Positions 33,752 to 42,477 are shown, numbered from the stretch's first letter. The stretch is DNA of 47,344 nt from Gammaproteobacteria bacterium (GCA_022014175.1 JAKLLR010000005.1:1-47344), one strand, 5' to 3'. The notes: generated from the sequence alone by a model not told the origin. Numbers and translations: made by a program.

Positions 33752-34912
33752 ATGTCGAACGCCTATAGCCCTCTTTTCACACCCATTCAGTTGAATGGAA
33801 CCTGTTTGCGAAACCGCATTGTGATGGCCCCGATGACCCGCTCATTCTGCGGCCAGGAGGGGGTGCCGGGCGCGGATGTGGCGGCCTACTACGCCGCCCG
33901 TGCGGAGGGTGGCGTGGGTTTGATCGTGACCGAAGGTGTGGTCGTCAATATGGCGGATGCCCGGGGGTACGGCGGCGTCCCCGGCCTGGCCAATGCCGCC
34001 CAGGTTGAGGGCTGGAAAGAGGTTGTGACGGGGGTCCACCAGCACGACGGTGCCATCGCACCCCAGCTCTGGCATGCGGGACGACTGGCCCACTCCCGGG
34101 CAACCGGTGGCCTACAGCCCGTGGCGCCAAGCGCAATTCGGGCCTCCGGCGCTTATATGGATGTGGCCGATCCCAGCACATTGACGGGTGAGATTCCCTA
34201 CGAAGTCCCAAAGGCGCTGACTGAAGCCGAAATTGAAGCGATTATTCAGCAGTTTGGCGAGGCGGCAGTTCGCAGCAAAGAGGCGGGGTTTGACGCCATC
34301 GAACTGCATGGTGCCAGCGGCTATCTGATACACCAGTTCATGAATCCGGAGAGCAATCGGCGGAGCGACGACTATGGCGGTGACGTCGAGCGGCGGGCTG
34401 AGTTTGCAGCGCGGATCGTGCAGGCAATCAGAGCCGCAGTTGGCCCGGATCTACCGGTCATCATGCGGCTGGCGCAGTTCGCCATCAATGACTTTGAGTG
34501 GCAGACCTGGGCAAACCCTGACGAGCTTGAGTGCACCGTGAAGCGGCTGGTGGCTGCAGGCGTGAGTCTCTTTCATGCCTCATCCCACCGTTTGAATACT
34601 CCGGCATTTCCATGGCTGCATGGTGCAAACGGGCGCAGCCTTTCGTCTTATATCAAGGAGTTTTCCGGTTGCCCAACCATCGCTGTGGGTGGTGTCTCCT
34701 ACAGTGCCACGGTATTTGAGTCCCTCGGCGGCGGGACGTGCGCGGTCACTGATCCAATCGACGCCGCAGCCATGATTGAAGCGGGAGATGCAGACCTGAT
34801 CGCCATCGGTCGGGCGCTGATCAGCAACCCCGACTGGTGTCGCAAAGTCGAAGCGGGGGAGTGGCGGAGCCTGCTGCCATTTGGTCGTGAGGCGCTGATG
34901 TCCCTGGATTAA
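33752..34912 (+). CDS. NADH:flavin oxidoreductase, Old Yellow Enzyme family
   Basis: The start is ATG 33752 (MSNAYSPLFTPI) with AAGGA seven bases upstream; the track start lies in the terminator region. The 386-residue TIM barrel has the OYE pattern: RIVMAPMTRS, QLWHAGR, the catalytic-site ELHGASGYLIHQFMNPESN (family: H-G-A-x-G-Y-L), RRSDDYGG and the late GRALISNPDW for FMN phosphate. It reduces activated C=C bonds or nitro compounds with NAD(P)H; the substrate is unknown. It is a single gene between the cysH terminator and the host-attachment gene. Confidence 0.92.
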   Translation: MSNAYSPLFTPIQLNGTCLRNRIVMAPMTRSFCGQEGVPGADVAAYYAARAEGGVGLIVTEGVVVNMADARGYGGVPGLANAAQVEGWKEVVTGVHQHDGAIAPQLWHAGRLAHSRATGGLQPVAPSAIRASGAYMDVADPSTLTGEIPYEVPKALTEAEIEAIIQQFGEAAVRSKEAGFDAIELHGASGYLIHQFMNPESNRRSDDYGGDVERRAEFAARIVQAIRAAVGPDLPVIMRLAQFAINDFEWQTWANPDELECTVKRLVAAGVSLFHASSHRLNTPAFPWLHGANGRSLSSYIKEFSGCPTIAVGGVSYSATVFESLGGGTCAVTDPIDAAAMIEAGDADLIAIGRALISNPDWCRKVEAGEWRSLLPFGREALMSLD

Positions 34913-34937
34913 CCGCAGTCGGTGGGCCGGGGCGGTT
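34911..34937 (+). terminator. Possible weak terminator after the OYE gene
   Basis: AACCGC (34911-34916, overlapping the stop codon) pairs with GCGGTT (34932-34937), followed by TTG, with a long 15-base loop. The stem is short and the U-run is only about four bases, so it is a weak candidate. Confidence 0.3.
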
Positions 34938-34971
34938 TTGGCTCCGCAGACCGATAATTGAGTTGAATCAA

Positions 34972-34984
34972 GGCGGTAACCGCC
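34972..34984. repeat. 13 bp palindrome upstream of the host-attachment gene
   Basis: GGCGGT-A-ACCGCC is a perfect 6+6 bp palindrome about 50 bases before the next start codon. It could be an operator or a short hairpin in the leader; no other copy was noticed nearby. Confidence 0.35.
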
Positions 34985-35032
34985 CAGTCGGCTAGACTTG
35001 CGGACCGGGTTGTTCAATCAGGACGTGGTGGG

Positions 35033-35470
35033 ATGTCGGAGCGATGGATTGTGGTGGCGGATTCCGCTATCGCCTATATCTACAGGCAGGTGGATGGCCC
35101 GGAGAGGTTACAGCTACTGGAGACCCTGGTGCACCCCGAAAGCCGGGAGAAGGGTTCCGAACTGAGTTCGGATCGCCCGGGCCACCAGCCTGGCAAGGGC
35201 AGTGGTCATGGCGCACTGGTGCAGAAACAGTCACCGAAGGCCTACGAGTCCGCCCGCTTCGCGGCGGAAGTCGCAGACTATCTGGATGCGGCCCGTCGGC
35301 GTAATCAGCTGGGGGCGTTGTCCCTGGTTGCCTCGCCAGGGTTTCTGGGCGAACTGTCCGGCAAACTCGATTCGGGTCTTGAGCCCCTGATAGAAAACAG
35401 GCTAGACAGGGATCTGACCCACCTCTCTCTCCCGGAGCTGATAGAGCGAGTTAAGACGTTTCCCCGTTAG
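35033..35470 (+). CDS. Host-attachment (AtsE-like) family protein
   Basis: The 145-residue protein begins WIVVADSAIAYIYRQ and contains ETLVHPESREKGSELSSDRPGH, FAAEVADYLDAARRRNQ and LVASPGFLGELSGKL, then LSLPELIERV at the end; this is the pattern of the proteobacterial host-attachment family, named after a plant-attachment phenotype. The fold is related to release-factor/archaeal eRF1-like nucleotide domains. It is cytosolic by sequence, and its real function is unknown; the name should not be read as a phage function. It is a single gene between OYE and the Mla-type operon. Confidence 0.87.
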   Translation: MSERWIVVADSAIAYIYRQVDGPERLQLLETLVHPESREKGSELSSDRPGHQPGKGSGHGALVQKQSPKAYESARFAAEVADYLDAARRRNQLGALSLVASPGFLGELSGKLDSGLEPLIENRLDRDLTHLSLPELIERVKTFPR

Positions 35471-35740
35471 CAACGTCGTCTGCCCGTTCGGGCTCAGGTA
35501 CACACCGAAGATTTAATGCGGTCCGTTTGGCGGGAGTTGCACCGGAGGGCAGGTTTTAGTGATCTCTTTAATCTTGCGGTTGATTATCAACCCTAAGCGG
35601 CTCTCGTCGGCGTTGCTATTGTCGGATTGCCGCAGTAGCATCGCAATGGCGGTGGTGTACCGACCATTACCGAGCCAGCAGCGGATACCAACGATCGCCA
35701 TCGCAGACGAAAACCAGCTCACCATGAATTAAAGGGATGG

Positions 35741-36886
35741 GTGACTGCCAACCTGTCGCCGTCGATGCGCAACGATAAACAACAGCGGGCGACATTGCAG
35801 ATCAAGGATTCGTCACTCATCTGTGGCGGGGACTGGACGGTTCAACAGCTGGCGGCGTTTGAGCGGTCTCTTGATCAACTGCGCCTGCCTACAGGGCCGG
35901 TGCAGATTGATCTAAGGGCAGTGCGGCGCTTCGACACCGGTGGTGCCTGGGTATTACAGCGGCTGCTACTGAAACTGGCGCAGGGGCAGCAGGCGGTTGA
36001 CATCAGCGGGTTGTCGGCCGAGGCCAGCGGATTATTGAAGCTGGTGAGTGAGACCGGGATAACCCCGGAAAAAGTGCCCGGTTCCGCTCGTTCCGGCGTG
36101 CTTGAGGCGTTGGGCCGCAGCAGTCTCGAAAGAGCGCTCTATGGTATTGGTTTGCTGGCATTTGTCGGGGAGATGGCAAGCGTCTGGCTGGGCCAGCTGA
36201 TCCGGCCAGGCCGTATACGCTGGCGCGAGATCGCCCATGAGTTGGGGGAGGCGGGCTACAAGGCACTCGGCATCGTTGGTCTACTATCGTTTCTACTCGG
36301 GGTGGTGATTGCTTATCAGGGTGGCGGACAGCTGCGGCAGTATGCCGCCAGCCTGTTTGTTGCCGACCTGGTTGGCCTGTCGATGGTGCGAGAACTGGCG
36401 CCGTTGATAACCGCCATCATTATTGCCGGGCGCAGCGGTTCAGCCTATACCGCGCAGATTGGTACCATGCAGGTCACCGAAGAGGTGGATGCTCTGCGCA
36501 GCATGGGTATCGCGCCCATGGAACTGCTGGTGTTGCCGAAGGTGCTGGCACTGATGATCGCGCTGCCGCTGCTTACGGTGTATGCCGATATTATGGGGGT
36601 GCTCGGCGGTATGGTAATGGCCAGTATGCAGCTGGATGTGGGGTTTGCCAGCTATATCGACCGGATTAGTATTGCGGTGAGCGTTGAGTCCTATCTGGTG
36701 GGAATCGGTAAGGCTCCGGTGTTTGCCGCCATTATTGCTACGGTGGGCTGCTATCAGGGGTTTCAGGTGGTGGGTAGCGCGGAGAGCGTCGGACGGCATA
36801 CCACCCTGAGTGTGGTGCAATCGATCATGGCGGTTATCGTGGTCGACGCGGCCTTTTCCGTTGCCCTTAATTATTTCGGGATATGA
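35741..36886 (+). CDS. MlaE-family ABC permease with N-terminal STAS domain
   Basis: The start is GTG 35741 after AAAGGGAT. Residues about 15-110 are a STAS-like domain (IDLRAVRRFDTGGAWVLQRL), and residues about 130-381 are the MlaE permease with GEAGYKALGIVGLLSFLLGVVIAYQGGGQLRQ, VRELAPLITAIIIAGRSGSAYTAQIGTMQVTEEVDALRSMGI and the LGIVxSxMAVIVVDAAFS end. In canonical Mla systems the STAS protein MlaB is separate; fused forms are known. Together with the next three genes (4-base overlaps with the second) it forms an MCE-type lipid transporter across the inner membrane and periplasm. The direction of transport cannot be read. Confidence 0.93.
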   Translation: MTANLSPSMRNDKQQRATLQIKDSSLICGGDWTVQQLAAFERSLDQLRLPTGPVQIDLRAVRRFDTGGAWVLQRLLLKLAQGQQAVDISGLSAEASGLLKLVSETGITPEKVPGSARSGVLEALGRSSLERALYGIGLLAFVGEMASVWLGQLIRPGRIRWREIAHELGEAGYKALGIVGLLSFLLGVVIAYQGGGQLRQYAASLFVADLVGLSMVRELAPLITAIIIAGRSGSAYTAQIGTMQVTEEVDALRSMGIAPMELLVLPKVLALMIALPLLTVYADIMGVLGGMVMASMQLDVGFASYIDRISIAVSVESYLVGIGKAPVFAAIIATVGCYQGFQVVGSAESVGRHTTLSVVQSIMAVIVVDAAFSVALNYFGI

Positions 36887-37698
36887 GTATGCACACGGGT
36901 GAGCCAGGGAGAACCATGCTCTCCCCGGATCCGGTCATAGAGGTGCGTGACCTGACCCTGCGTTTTGGCAGAAAGGTGGTTCATGACAGGCTCAATCTGA
37001 CGGTGCGGCGTGGTGAAATTCTGGCGATTGTCGGCGGCAGCGGCAGTGGCAAATCGACCTTGCTTCGGATGATGGCCATGCTGCAGCCGCCGTCCGCCGG
37101 GACGGTTCTGCTGCTGGGCGATGAGGTCACCAGCAGGGGTCTGGTGCAAAACCTGGAACTGCGCCGCCGCCTGGGTGTGCTGTTTCAGCAGGGCGCACTG
37201 TTCGGCGGCATGAGTGTGTTGGAGAATATCGGTGTCCCCCTGCATGAACACTCGGGGTTAAGCGCCAGACTCATTGACGAAATCGGTTGCGTAAAGCTGG
37301 AGCTGGTCGGACTCGAGGCTAATGACGGGTTGCTCTATCCCAATCAGCTGAGTGGCGGTATGCGAAAACGGGCGGCCCTGGCCCGCGCCATCGCCCTTGA
37401 TCCTGAACTGCTGTTTCTCGATGAGCCGACATCTGGCCTGGATCCATTGAGCGCAGCGGCCTTCGATGAGCTGATACTGGAGCTGAAGTCCGCGCTGGAT
37501 CCTACGATTGTCATGGTGACCCACGATATGGACTCCCTCTGGCAGCTTGCTGATCGGGTGATACTGCTGGGTGAGACAAGAGTGCTGGCGGAGGGCACCA
37601 TGGAAGAAATGGCCGATTCCAGGGATCCCGCGGTCATGCCGTTTTTTCAGAATCCACGGGCACGCGCGGCCCGGGCAGCGGTAGAGAGATCGGCATGA
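36883..37698 (+). CDS. MlaF-type ABC transporter ATP-binding protein
   Basis: The 271-residue protein has Walker A GGSGSGKST, the signature LSGGMRKRAALARA (the LSGGM variant typical of MlaF/Mkl) and Walker B LLFLDEPTSGLDP, with switch His in VTHDMDS. It overlaps the permease gene by four bases (ATGA) and ends overlapping the MCE gene in the same manner. It supplies ATP hydrolysis for the lipid transporter. Confidence 0.95.
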   Translation: MSMHTGEPGRTMLSPDPVIEVRDLTLRFGRKVVHDRLNLTVRRGEILAIVGGSGSGKSTLLRMMAMLQPPSAGTVLLLGDEVTSRGLVQNLELRRRLGVLFQQGALFGGMSVLENIGVPLHEHSGLSARLIDEIGCVKLELVGLEANDGLLYPNQLSGGMRKRAALARAIALDPELLFLDEPTSGLDPLSAAAFDELILELKSALDPTIVMVTHDMDSLWQLADRVILLGETRVLAEGTMEEMADSRDPAVMPFFQNPRARAARAAVERSA

Positions 37699-38597
37699 AT
37701 TCCAGAACCCGCTACATCTTCGTTGGTCTCTTTGTGTCGCTGTTCTGCCTGGCCTTTGTCGGCGGTATTTTGTGGTTGGGATCCGGCGGATCGGCCCGAG
37801 CCTACGACAACTATGTGGTGCGTATGCAGGAGTCAGTCGCAGGCCTGAGCCGGGATAGCGCGGTCAAATATTACGGTGTGGCCGTGGGGCGGGTGGCAGA
37901 GATCGACCTGGACCCCAACGGCAGCGGGCGTGTGCGCCTGCTGCTGCAGATTGATAAAGAGACCCCGGTCTATGCCGACACCGTGGCTACCCTGGAGATT
38001 CAGGGCCTGACCGGTCTGGCCTATATCAACCTTTCCGGCGGCAGTCAGGACTCGCCGCCGCTCAAGGCCGGCCCCGGTCAAGCCTACCCGGAAATTACTA
38101 GCCACGTCTCCGGCTGGGGCCAGCTGAATCACAGGCTGGGGGATCTGTTGGATGGTCTGGCCGACATCTCCAGGGGGCTGCAACTACTGCTGAGTGAGGA
38201 CAATCAGCGACATCTCGCCGGGACCTTGGCCAACCTGGATAGCCTGAGCGCTGCCTTGGCCAGCCGCTCGACTGGTCTCGTGAGATCCCTCGATAATCTG
38301 GCCGACATGAGCCATAACGCCCGGGAAGCGAGCGCACAGCTGCCGGAACTGGTGCGGCGCCTGCAACAGATGGCAGACGAAATTGCAGCGGTTGGGGTCA
38401 CCGTGGGTGAAACGGTAGCCGCCCGTGATCGGGATCTTCAACGTTTTAGTGACGCCACCCTGCCCGGAGCGACCGCAATGATCAATCAACTGAATCAGGC
38501 CGCAAGGAGCTTGCGACGCTTCAGTGAAGCCCTGGAACGCAACCCGGGTATGCTGTTGAAAACGGAATCGTCGCCAGCCCCCGGGCCTGGAGAATAG
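37695..38597 (+). CDS. MlaD/MCE-domain periplasmic protein
   Basis: The 300-residue protein has an N-terminal transmembrane anchor (YIFVGLFVSLFCLAFVGGILWLG), one MCE domain (AGLSRDSAVKYYGVAVGRVAEIDL, TVATLEIQGLTGLAYINLSGG) and a long helical C-terminal part (residues about 150-280, LADMSHNAREASAQLPELVRRLQQMADEI). It is anchored in the inner membrane with the MCE ring in the periplasm and carries lipid. Longer helical tails than MlaD (E. coli 183 residues) are seen in PqiB/LetB-like and other MCE proteins. Confidence 0.93.
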   Translation: MNSRTRYIFVGLFVSLFCLAFVGGILWLGSGGSARAYDNYVVRMQESVAGLSRDSAVKYYGVAVGRVAEIDLDPNGSGRVRLLLQIDKETPVYADTVATLEIQGLTGLAYINLSGGSQDSPPLKAGPGQAYPEITSHVSGWGQLNHRLGDLLDGLADISRGLQLLLSEDNQRHLAGTLANLDSLSAALASRSTGLVRSLDNLADMSHNAREASAQLPELVRRLQQMADEIAAVGVTVGETVAARDRDLQRFSDATLPGATAMINQLNQAARSLRRFSEALERNPGMLLKTESSPAPGPGE

Positions 38598-38598
38598 G

Positions 38599-39300
38599 GT
38601 GTCAGCTATGTTGCGTGGGAGCCTGGATCATGCCTTGAATCGCCGCGTCCGGTGTGGAGTCGTGCTGCTTCTCCTGCTGCTGCTGCTGAGCGCTTGCAGC
38701 CCCTCGCTGTTGATGCAGAAGACACCGCCAGTCAGCCGATATCTACTTGAATGGACGGATACCCAGGCCGTGCCGGCCAAGGCTGGGGGGTTGAGCCTTC
38801 GGCTCAGTTCCATAACCTCAGCGCCAGGGTTTGACGAACCCCGGATCGTCTACGTCAGAACACCCTCTCAGCTTGAATATTACCTCTATCATCGCTGGGT
38901 GGACGCCCCGGCCCGTATGCTCGAACCGCTACTGATGCGGATGCTGGAGCAGAGCGGTCTGTTCAGGGCCGTGGTGGGTGCGGACACTCCGGTACGGGCT
39001 GATCTGGAACTCAGGGTTGAACTCTTGCAGTTGCAGCAGCTGTTTACCCCTGAGGGCAGCGAAGTGCAGCTGTCGGTAAATATCAATCTGCTGAACCCGG
39101 CCGAGGCGCGGCTGATCGCCAGCCGGCTGTTCTCGATGGTCGAACCGGTCGCCGAGCCCACCCCCTACGGTAGTGTGCAGGCGGCGAACCGCGCGACAGC
39201 ACGCCTGCTGGTGGCTATTCGGAGCTTTCTTGGTGATCACCAGTCAGGGTTCATTGTTCCGCCCGGATCCGCTTTCGATTTTGGCATGGCCAGACCATGA
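38599..39300 (+). CDS. ABC-type transport auxiliary lipoprotein (PqiC/DUF330-like)
   Basis: The start GTG 38599 follows the MCE stop by one base. Residues 1-33 form a lipoprotein signal: charged start, eight leucines and the lipobox LLSAC (Cys33). The mature part has the aux-lipoprotein pattern: RYLLEWTD, RIVYVRTPSQLEYYLYHRWVDAPARMLEPLLMRMLEQSGLF and a duplicated beta-strand arrangement. PqiC-type proteins link MCE tunnels to the outer membrane. It completes the permease-ATPase-MCE-lipoprotein set, so this operon is not the classical mlaFEDCB (no MlaC, separate MlaB). Confidence 0.88.
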   Translation: MSAMLRGSLDHALNRRVRCGVVLLLLLLLLSACSPSLLMQKTPPVSRYLLEWTDTQAVPAKAGGLSLRLSSITSAPGFDEPRIVYVRTPSQLEYYLYHRWVDAPARMLEPLLMRMLEQSGLFRAVVGADTPVRADLELRVELLQLQQLFTPEGSEVQLSVNINLLNPAEARLIASRLFSMVEPVAEPTPYGSVQAANRATARLLVAIRSFLGDHQSGFIVPPGSAFDFGMARP

Positions 39301-39378
39301 ACAGGGTTGTGCGCCCCTGGGCGGATCGATATTGAGTGAGGATTTTGAACCAGCGGAACCTCAGCTAGGGGCGAACCC

Positions 39379-40545
39379 GTGAACTACGCCTTACCGCGTA
39401 CGGTGGTGATTTTCGGGTTGGTGTCGCTGCTTAACGACACCGCCAGCGAGATGATCACCCCGCTGTTGCCACTGTTCCTGACCGCGACGCTGGGTGCTGG
39501 CCCCGCCATTGTGGGGCTGGTTGAAGGTCTGGCCGAGGCCACCGCGAGCATTCTCAAACTGGTCTCCGGCTGGCTGGCGGATCGGGGCTGGAGTGCCAAA
39601 AAGCTGGTGGTGGGCGGCTATGGGGTCTCCAACACCTCCCGACCGTTAATTGGCTTTGCCCTGGGGTGGGGCTGGGTGCTGCTGCTGCGGTTTCTCGACC
39701 GGGTCGGCAAAGGGTTGCGCACCGCCCCGCGAGATGCGTTGATCGCTGCCAGTACCGACAGAGAGAGCCGGGGCCGCGCCTTCGGCTTCCATCGTGCCAT
39801 GGATAACGGCGGTGCCATGCTCGGGCCGCTGCTGGCCTTTGGTCTTCTGCAGTGGGGCATGACCATGGCGCATGTCTTCATGGCATCGGTGGTTCCGGGA
39901 GCTCTGCTGATTCTGCTGCTGCTGTTTGGCCTCAAAATGCCCGCCCGGGTCAAACCGGAGCATCCCCCGGCCCGGCTGAATTGGCGGGGTCTGGATACCC
40001 GAGTAAAAGCACTGGTGCTGGCTTCAGGCGGCCTGGCGCTGGCCACAACCCCGGAGGCTTTTCTGGTGCTCTGGGCCTACCAGGGCGGTATCACCATCGC
40101 CTGGGTGCCCCTGTTGTGGGCCGCCGCCAGCGGAGTGAAGGCCCTGATCTCGGCACCGGCCGGTGCCCTGTCAGACCGGTTTGGGCGCCTGCCAATTGTC
40201 TCCATCGGCTGGAGCGCCCGGGTGCTGCTGCTGATCGCCTTCGCCTGGTTGCCGGATGGCGGCCCGGTGGTCTGGATACTCTTTCTGGGTTATGCCGCAG
40301 CCCTCGCCTTCACCGAAGGGGCGGAGCGGGCACTACTGGGGGACTTCGCCCCGGCGAATCAGCAGGCCACGGTTTTCGGTCTTTACCATCTGCTCAGCGG
40401 CATCATGATCCTGCCCGGGGCGGTGCTCTTCGGCACTGTCTGGCAGTGGCTGGGCATGCGCAGTGCTTTTATGATGGCGGCGGCGCTGACCGCCTGCTCA
40501 GCCACTGTGCTACGGCGGATGGCGACAGGCAGGCCCGTTGAATGA
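39379..40545 (+). CDS. MFS transporter
   Basis: The start is GTG 39379 (VNYALPRTVVIF) after GGGGCGA. The 388-residue protein has about twelve hydrophobic segments and the MFS loop motif between helices 2 and 3 (GWLADRGWSAKK), then FLDRVGKGLRTAPRDALIA, and FGFHRAMDNGGAMLGPLLAF in helix 5, seen in a small subfamily often annotated as putative drug/other transporter. The substrate is unknown. It sits between the Mla-type operon (78-base gap) and glnK, with no obvious operon link. Confidence 0.9.
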   Translation: MNYALPRTVVIFGLVSLLNDTASEMITPLLPLFLTATLGAGPAIVGLVEGLAEATASILKLVSGWLADRGWSAKKLVVGGYGVSNTSRPLIGFALGWGWVLLLRFLDRVGKGLRTAPRDALIAASTDRESRGRAFGFHRAMDNGGAMLGPLLAFGLLQWGMTMAHVFMASVVPGALLILLLLFGLKMPARVKPEHPPARLNWRGLDTRVKALVLASGGLALATTPEAFLVLWAYQGGITIAWVPLLWAAASGVKALISAPAGALSDRFGRLPIVSIGWSARVLLLIAFAWLPDGGPVVWILFLGYAAALAFTEGAERALLGDFAPANQQATVFGLYHLLSGIMILPGAVLFGTVWQWLGMRSAFMMAAALTACSATVLRRMATGRPVE

Positions 40546-40638
40546 CCTTCATCAAACAAAACGCATCGATTGAGATTTCGGGCACAATACCGGCGGTCGC
40601 TGGGTTGCTAGAGGTCAAACCAAGAATTGGAGAAGAGG

Positions 40639-40977
40639 GTGAAGTTAATAACCGCGATTATCAAACCATTCAAGCTGGATGATGTCCGGGCTGCGCTCGC
40701 GGATGCGGGGGTGGTCGGCATGACCGTGACGGAGGTCAGTGGGTTCGGCCGCCAGCGGGGCCATACCGAGATTTATCGGGGTGCCGAGTATCAGGTTGAT
40801 CTGGTGCGCAAGGTGCAGATCGAAGTGGCGCTGCCGGAGGCGCAGTGCGAATCTGTGATTGAGCTGATCTGTGAGGCGGCTCGCACGGGTGATATCGGTG
40901 ATGGCAAGATTCTGGTCCGGAATATGGAGCAGACTCTGCGTATTCGTACCGGCGAGAGTGGGGCGGAGGCGCTGTAA
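40639..40977 (+). CDS. glnK: P-II family nitrogen regulatory protein
   Basis: I place the start at GTG 40639 (VKLITAIIKPFKLDDVR), with GGAGAAGAGG directly before it; this gives exactly 112 residues, the standard P-II length, while the track's TTG start adds four. The T-loop contains RGAEYQVD with Tyr51 at the usual uridylylation position, and the C-terminal loop is present (KILVRNMEQTLRIRTGE). P-II proteins sense 2-oxoglutarate and ATP/ADP and control glutamine synthetase, AmtB and NtrB. No amtB follows, so GlnB and GlnK cannot be told apart; the symbol is tentative. Confidence 0.9.
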   Translation: MKLITAIIKPFKLDDVRAALADAGVVGMTVTEVSGFGRQRGHTEIYRGAEYQVDLVRKVQIEVALPEAQCESVIELICEAARTGDIGDGKILVRNMEQTLRIRTGESGAEAL

Positions 40978-41026
40978 TTCACCGGATGATCGCCCGGGCC
41001 GGTTCAGTAGCCCGCCGGTTTGGGGG

Positions 41027-41794
41027 TCAGCTGGTCAGTTGGTAGGAGACTGGCAGAGTGATCTCCAGCGGTTGTAATACCAGATTAGGATTGACTCCAC
41101 CCCTGGCGGCGATTTTTGCAACGGTATTGATGGCGCTGCGATCCAGCAGGCCGAACCCTGAGCTGCGGAGTAACTGAATATTCCGGACGCCGCCGTCCGG
41201 CTGAATCACCAGCCCGATCAGTACTTCGCCCTGCCAGCCTTTTTTCCGTGCCAGCATCGGGTAACGGAAGTGTTTCGCCAGCGCCAGTTCAACGGCTCGG
41301 GTTGCCCGGTTTGCGCGATCTGAATCGAACGTGGCGTGAGTCGCCCCGGGGGTTTCCCCGATTTCGCCGGTCGCGACTGCGGGCGTTTTTGTCGGCGGGG
41401 CTGGGCGGATCTTGCCATCGACTGCGGCGGTCACGGACGATATCGATTCAGGTGAGTTGTCAACGACGCTGGCTGGTTGGGTCGCTGCCGTTTCCGTGGT
41501 GGGCTGCGTGGGTCTGGTGGCCAGCTGTGGCGCGGGTGGTGGAGGCCCGGTTTCCGGGGAGACCGGACGGGTTGCGGGTCCGGGATCGGGGGGTGTCGGT
41601 TGCGCTGGTCTGGCTCCAGCGAGCGCTACAGCTTCGACCTCTGACGCCGGGGCTCCTGCGGGGGCTAACGCAAACCTGATCTGATGGAAGCGGCCATTGG
41701 AATCAACAGATTGCGGCAGCTGAATCAACAGTAGTGCCAGGTGGACCGCCAGGGCCAGGGTTCCGCCGATCAAGAGTCGATAGCGGGGCTTCAT
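41027..41794 (-). CDS. tonB: TonB family energy transducer
   Basis: The track ORF extends into the upstream gene; I prefer ATG 41794 (MKPRYRLLIGG), giving 255 residues, with GTG 41830 (VDSPRPGQ) as an alternative. It has one N-terminal transmembrane helix (LLIGGTLALAVHLALLLIQL), a long proline/threonine-rich periplasm-spanning part and a TonB C-terminal domain (FRYPMLARKKGWQGEVLIGLVIQPDGGVRNIQ). It would pass proton-motive energy to outer-membrane receptors. No exbB/exbD or receptor gene is nearby. The upstream gene, possibly a cobalamin carrier, suggests a function in B12 uptake, which is an inference. Confidence 0.85.
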   Translation of the reverse strand: MKPRYRLLIGGTLALAVHLALLLIQLPQSVDSNGRFHQIRFALAPAGAPASEVEAVALAGARPAQPTPPDPGPATRPVSPETGPPPPAPQLATRPTQPTTETAATQPASVVDNSPESISSVTAAVDGKIRPAPPTKTPAVATGEIGETPGATHATFDSDRANRATRAVELALAKHFRYPMLARKKGWQGEVLIGLVIQPDGGVRNIQLLRSSGFGLLDRSAINTVAKIAARGGVNPNLVLQPLEITLPVSYQLTS

Positions 41795-41834
41795 CCGGCG
41801 ACTCAGCTGGCCCGGGCGAGGGCTGTCCACCAAA

Positions 41835-42410
41835 TTAATTCTGGGCAGAGGCGTTGGGCCTGCTCTCCGCGCCACTCTGGAGGAGGGCGCCCAGCCCAAG
41901 ACCGACGGTGCTGTAGAGCAGGGTGTAGGCCAGATACCCTGGCAGATAACGGCTGACCCGGCTGGCGTATTCGATCAGACTCATGTCATTGAAATAGTTG
42001 GAAAAGAGGTAGAAGCCGGCGTTAGAGACGGCAAATGCGGTGACTGTGGCCCCGGTGATGAGCAGGCCAGCCTGGAGTGCGCCTCGGCCCGACCAGCTGA
42101 AATGGCGGGCCAGCAGCCCCGCGCCCCAGAGCGTCGCGTAGGTCGGGATCAGCATCAGATAGCCGGGGGTGACACACCAGTCACTGACGCCTCCGAAGTG
42201 GATTGCGGAATAGTCGACCACGCCCGCCGCGACGATAAGCAGTGGAAAGACAACCCAGCCACCGAACAGCAGCGCGGTCAGAAAAAACACCGCCAGGGTG
42301 GCGTCCCCCAGGTTGACCGGGCTGTTGAAGTGATGGCCTCGGGTCGCGATCAGTAACAGCAGCAGTCCGCCGCCGATCCAGAATTTAGAACTGCCCGTTA
42401 ACTTGACCAT
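41835..42410 (-). CDS. Polytopic membrane protein, possibly BtuM-like cobalamin transporter
   Basis: The 191-residue protein has about six hydrophobic segments and the sequence GVSDWCVTPGYLML with Cys79. From memory, the solitary ECF-type cobalamin carrier BtuM of Thiobacillus denitrificans is about 200 residues and has a cobalt-coordinating, decyanating cysteine at position 80 in a similar context; size and cysteine position agree. The N-terminal RGHHFNSPVNLGDATLA and the TonB gene behind it are consistent with vitamin B12 uptake, but no cobalamin riboswitch motif is seen upstream. Otherwise it is a conserved membrane protein of unknown function. Confidence 0.5.
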   Translation of the reverse strand: MVKLTGSSKFWIGGGLLLLLIATRGHHFNSPVNLGDATLAVFFLTALLFGGWVVFPLLIVAAGVVDYSAIHFGGVSDWCVTPGYLMLIPTYATLWGAGLLARHFSWSGRGALQAGLLITGATVTAFAVSNAGFYLFSNYFNDMSLIEYASRVSRYLPGYLAYTLLYSTVGLGLGALLQSGAESRPNASAQN

Positions 42411-42471
42411 TGAAATCCCCTGCTAGAACCTTGTTGATTGGTGCCGGGGATGCCCCGGTCTACAGCCGCGA

Positions 42472-42477
42472 ATTATA
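42472..42477 (-). promoter_or_regulatory. Candidate -10 element of the BtuM-like/tonB unit
   Basis: On the minus strand TATAAT (complement of ATTATA at 42472-42477) lies about 62 bases upstream of the membrane-protein start. The -35 region is poor (CCTCTG-like). A hairpin CCGGGG-ATG-CCCCGG follows in the leader (about 42444-42458). Confidence 0.45.

Noticed and set aside
35033-35470. Phage-related function suggested by the name host attachment protein
   Set aside because: The family name refers to bacterial attachment to plants; no phage genes are present.
35481-35494. GCCCG-TT-CGGGC hairpin after the host-attachment gene as a terminator
   Set aside because: Two-base loop and no following U-run.
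35513-35725. 70-residue minus-strand ORF in the gap before the Mla-type operon
   Set aside because: No Shine-Dalgarno and no recognised family. It is the best small-gene candidate in this 270-base gap but not good enough to call.
40546-40638. Sigma54 promoter for glnK
   Set aside because: GGGCAC is present but the matching TTGC at the proper spacing is not.
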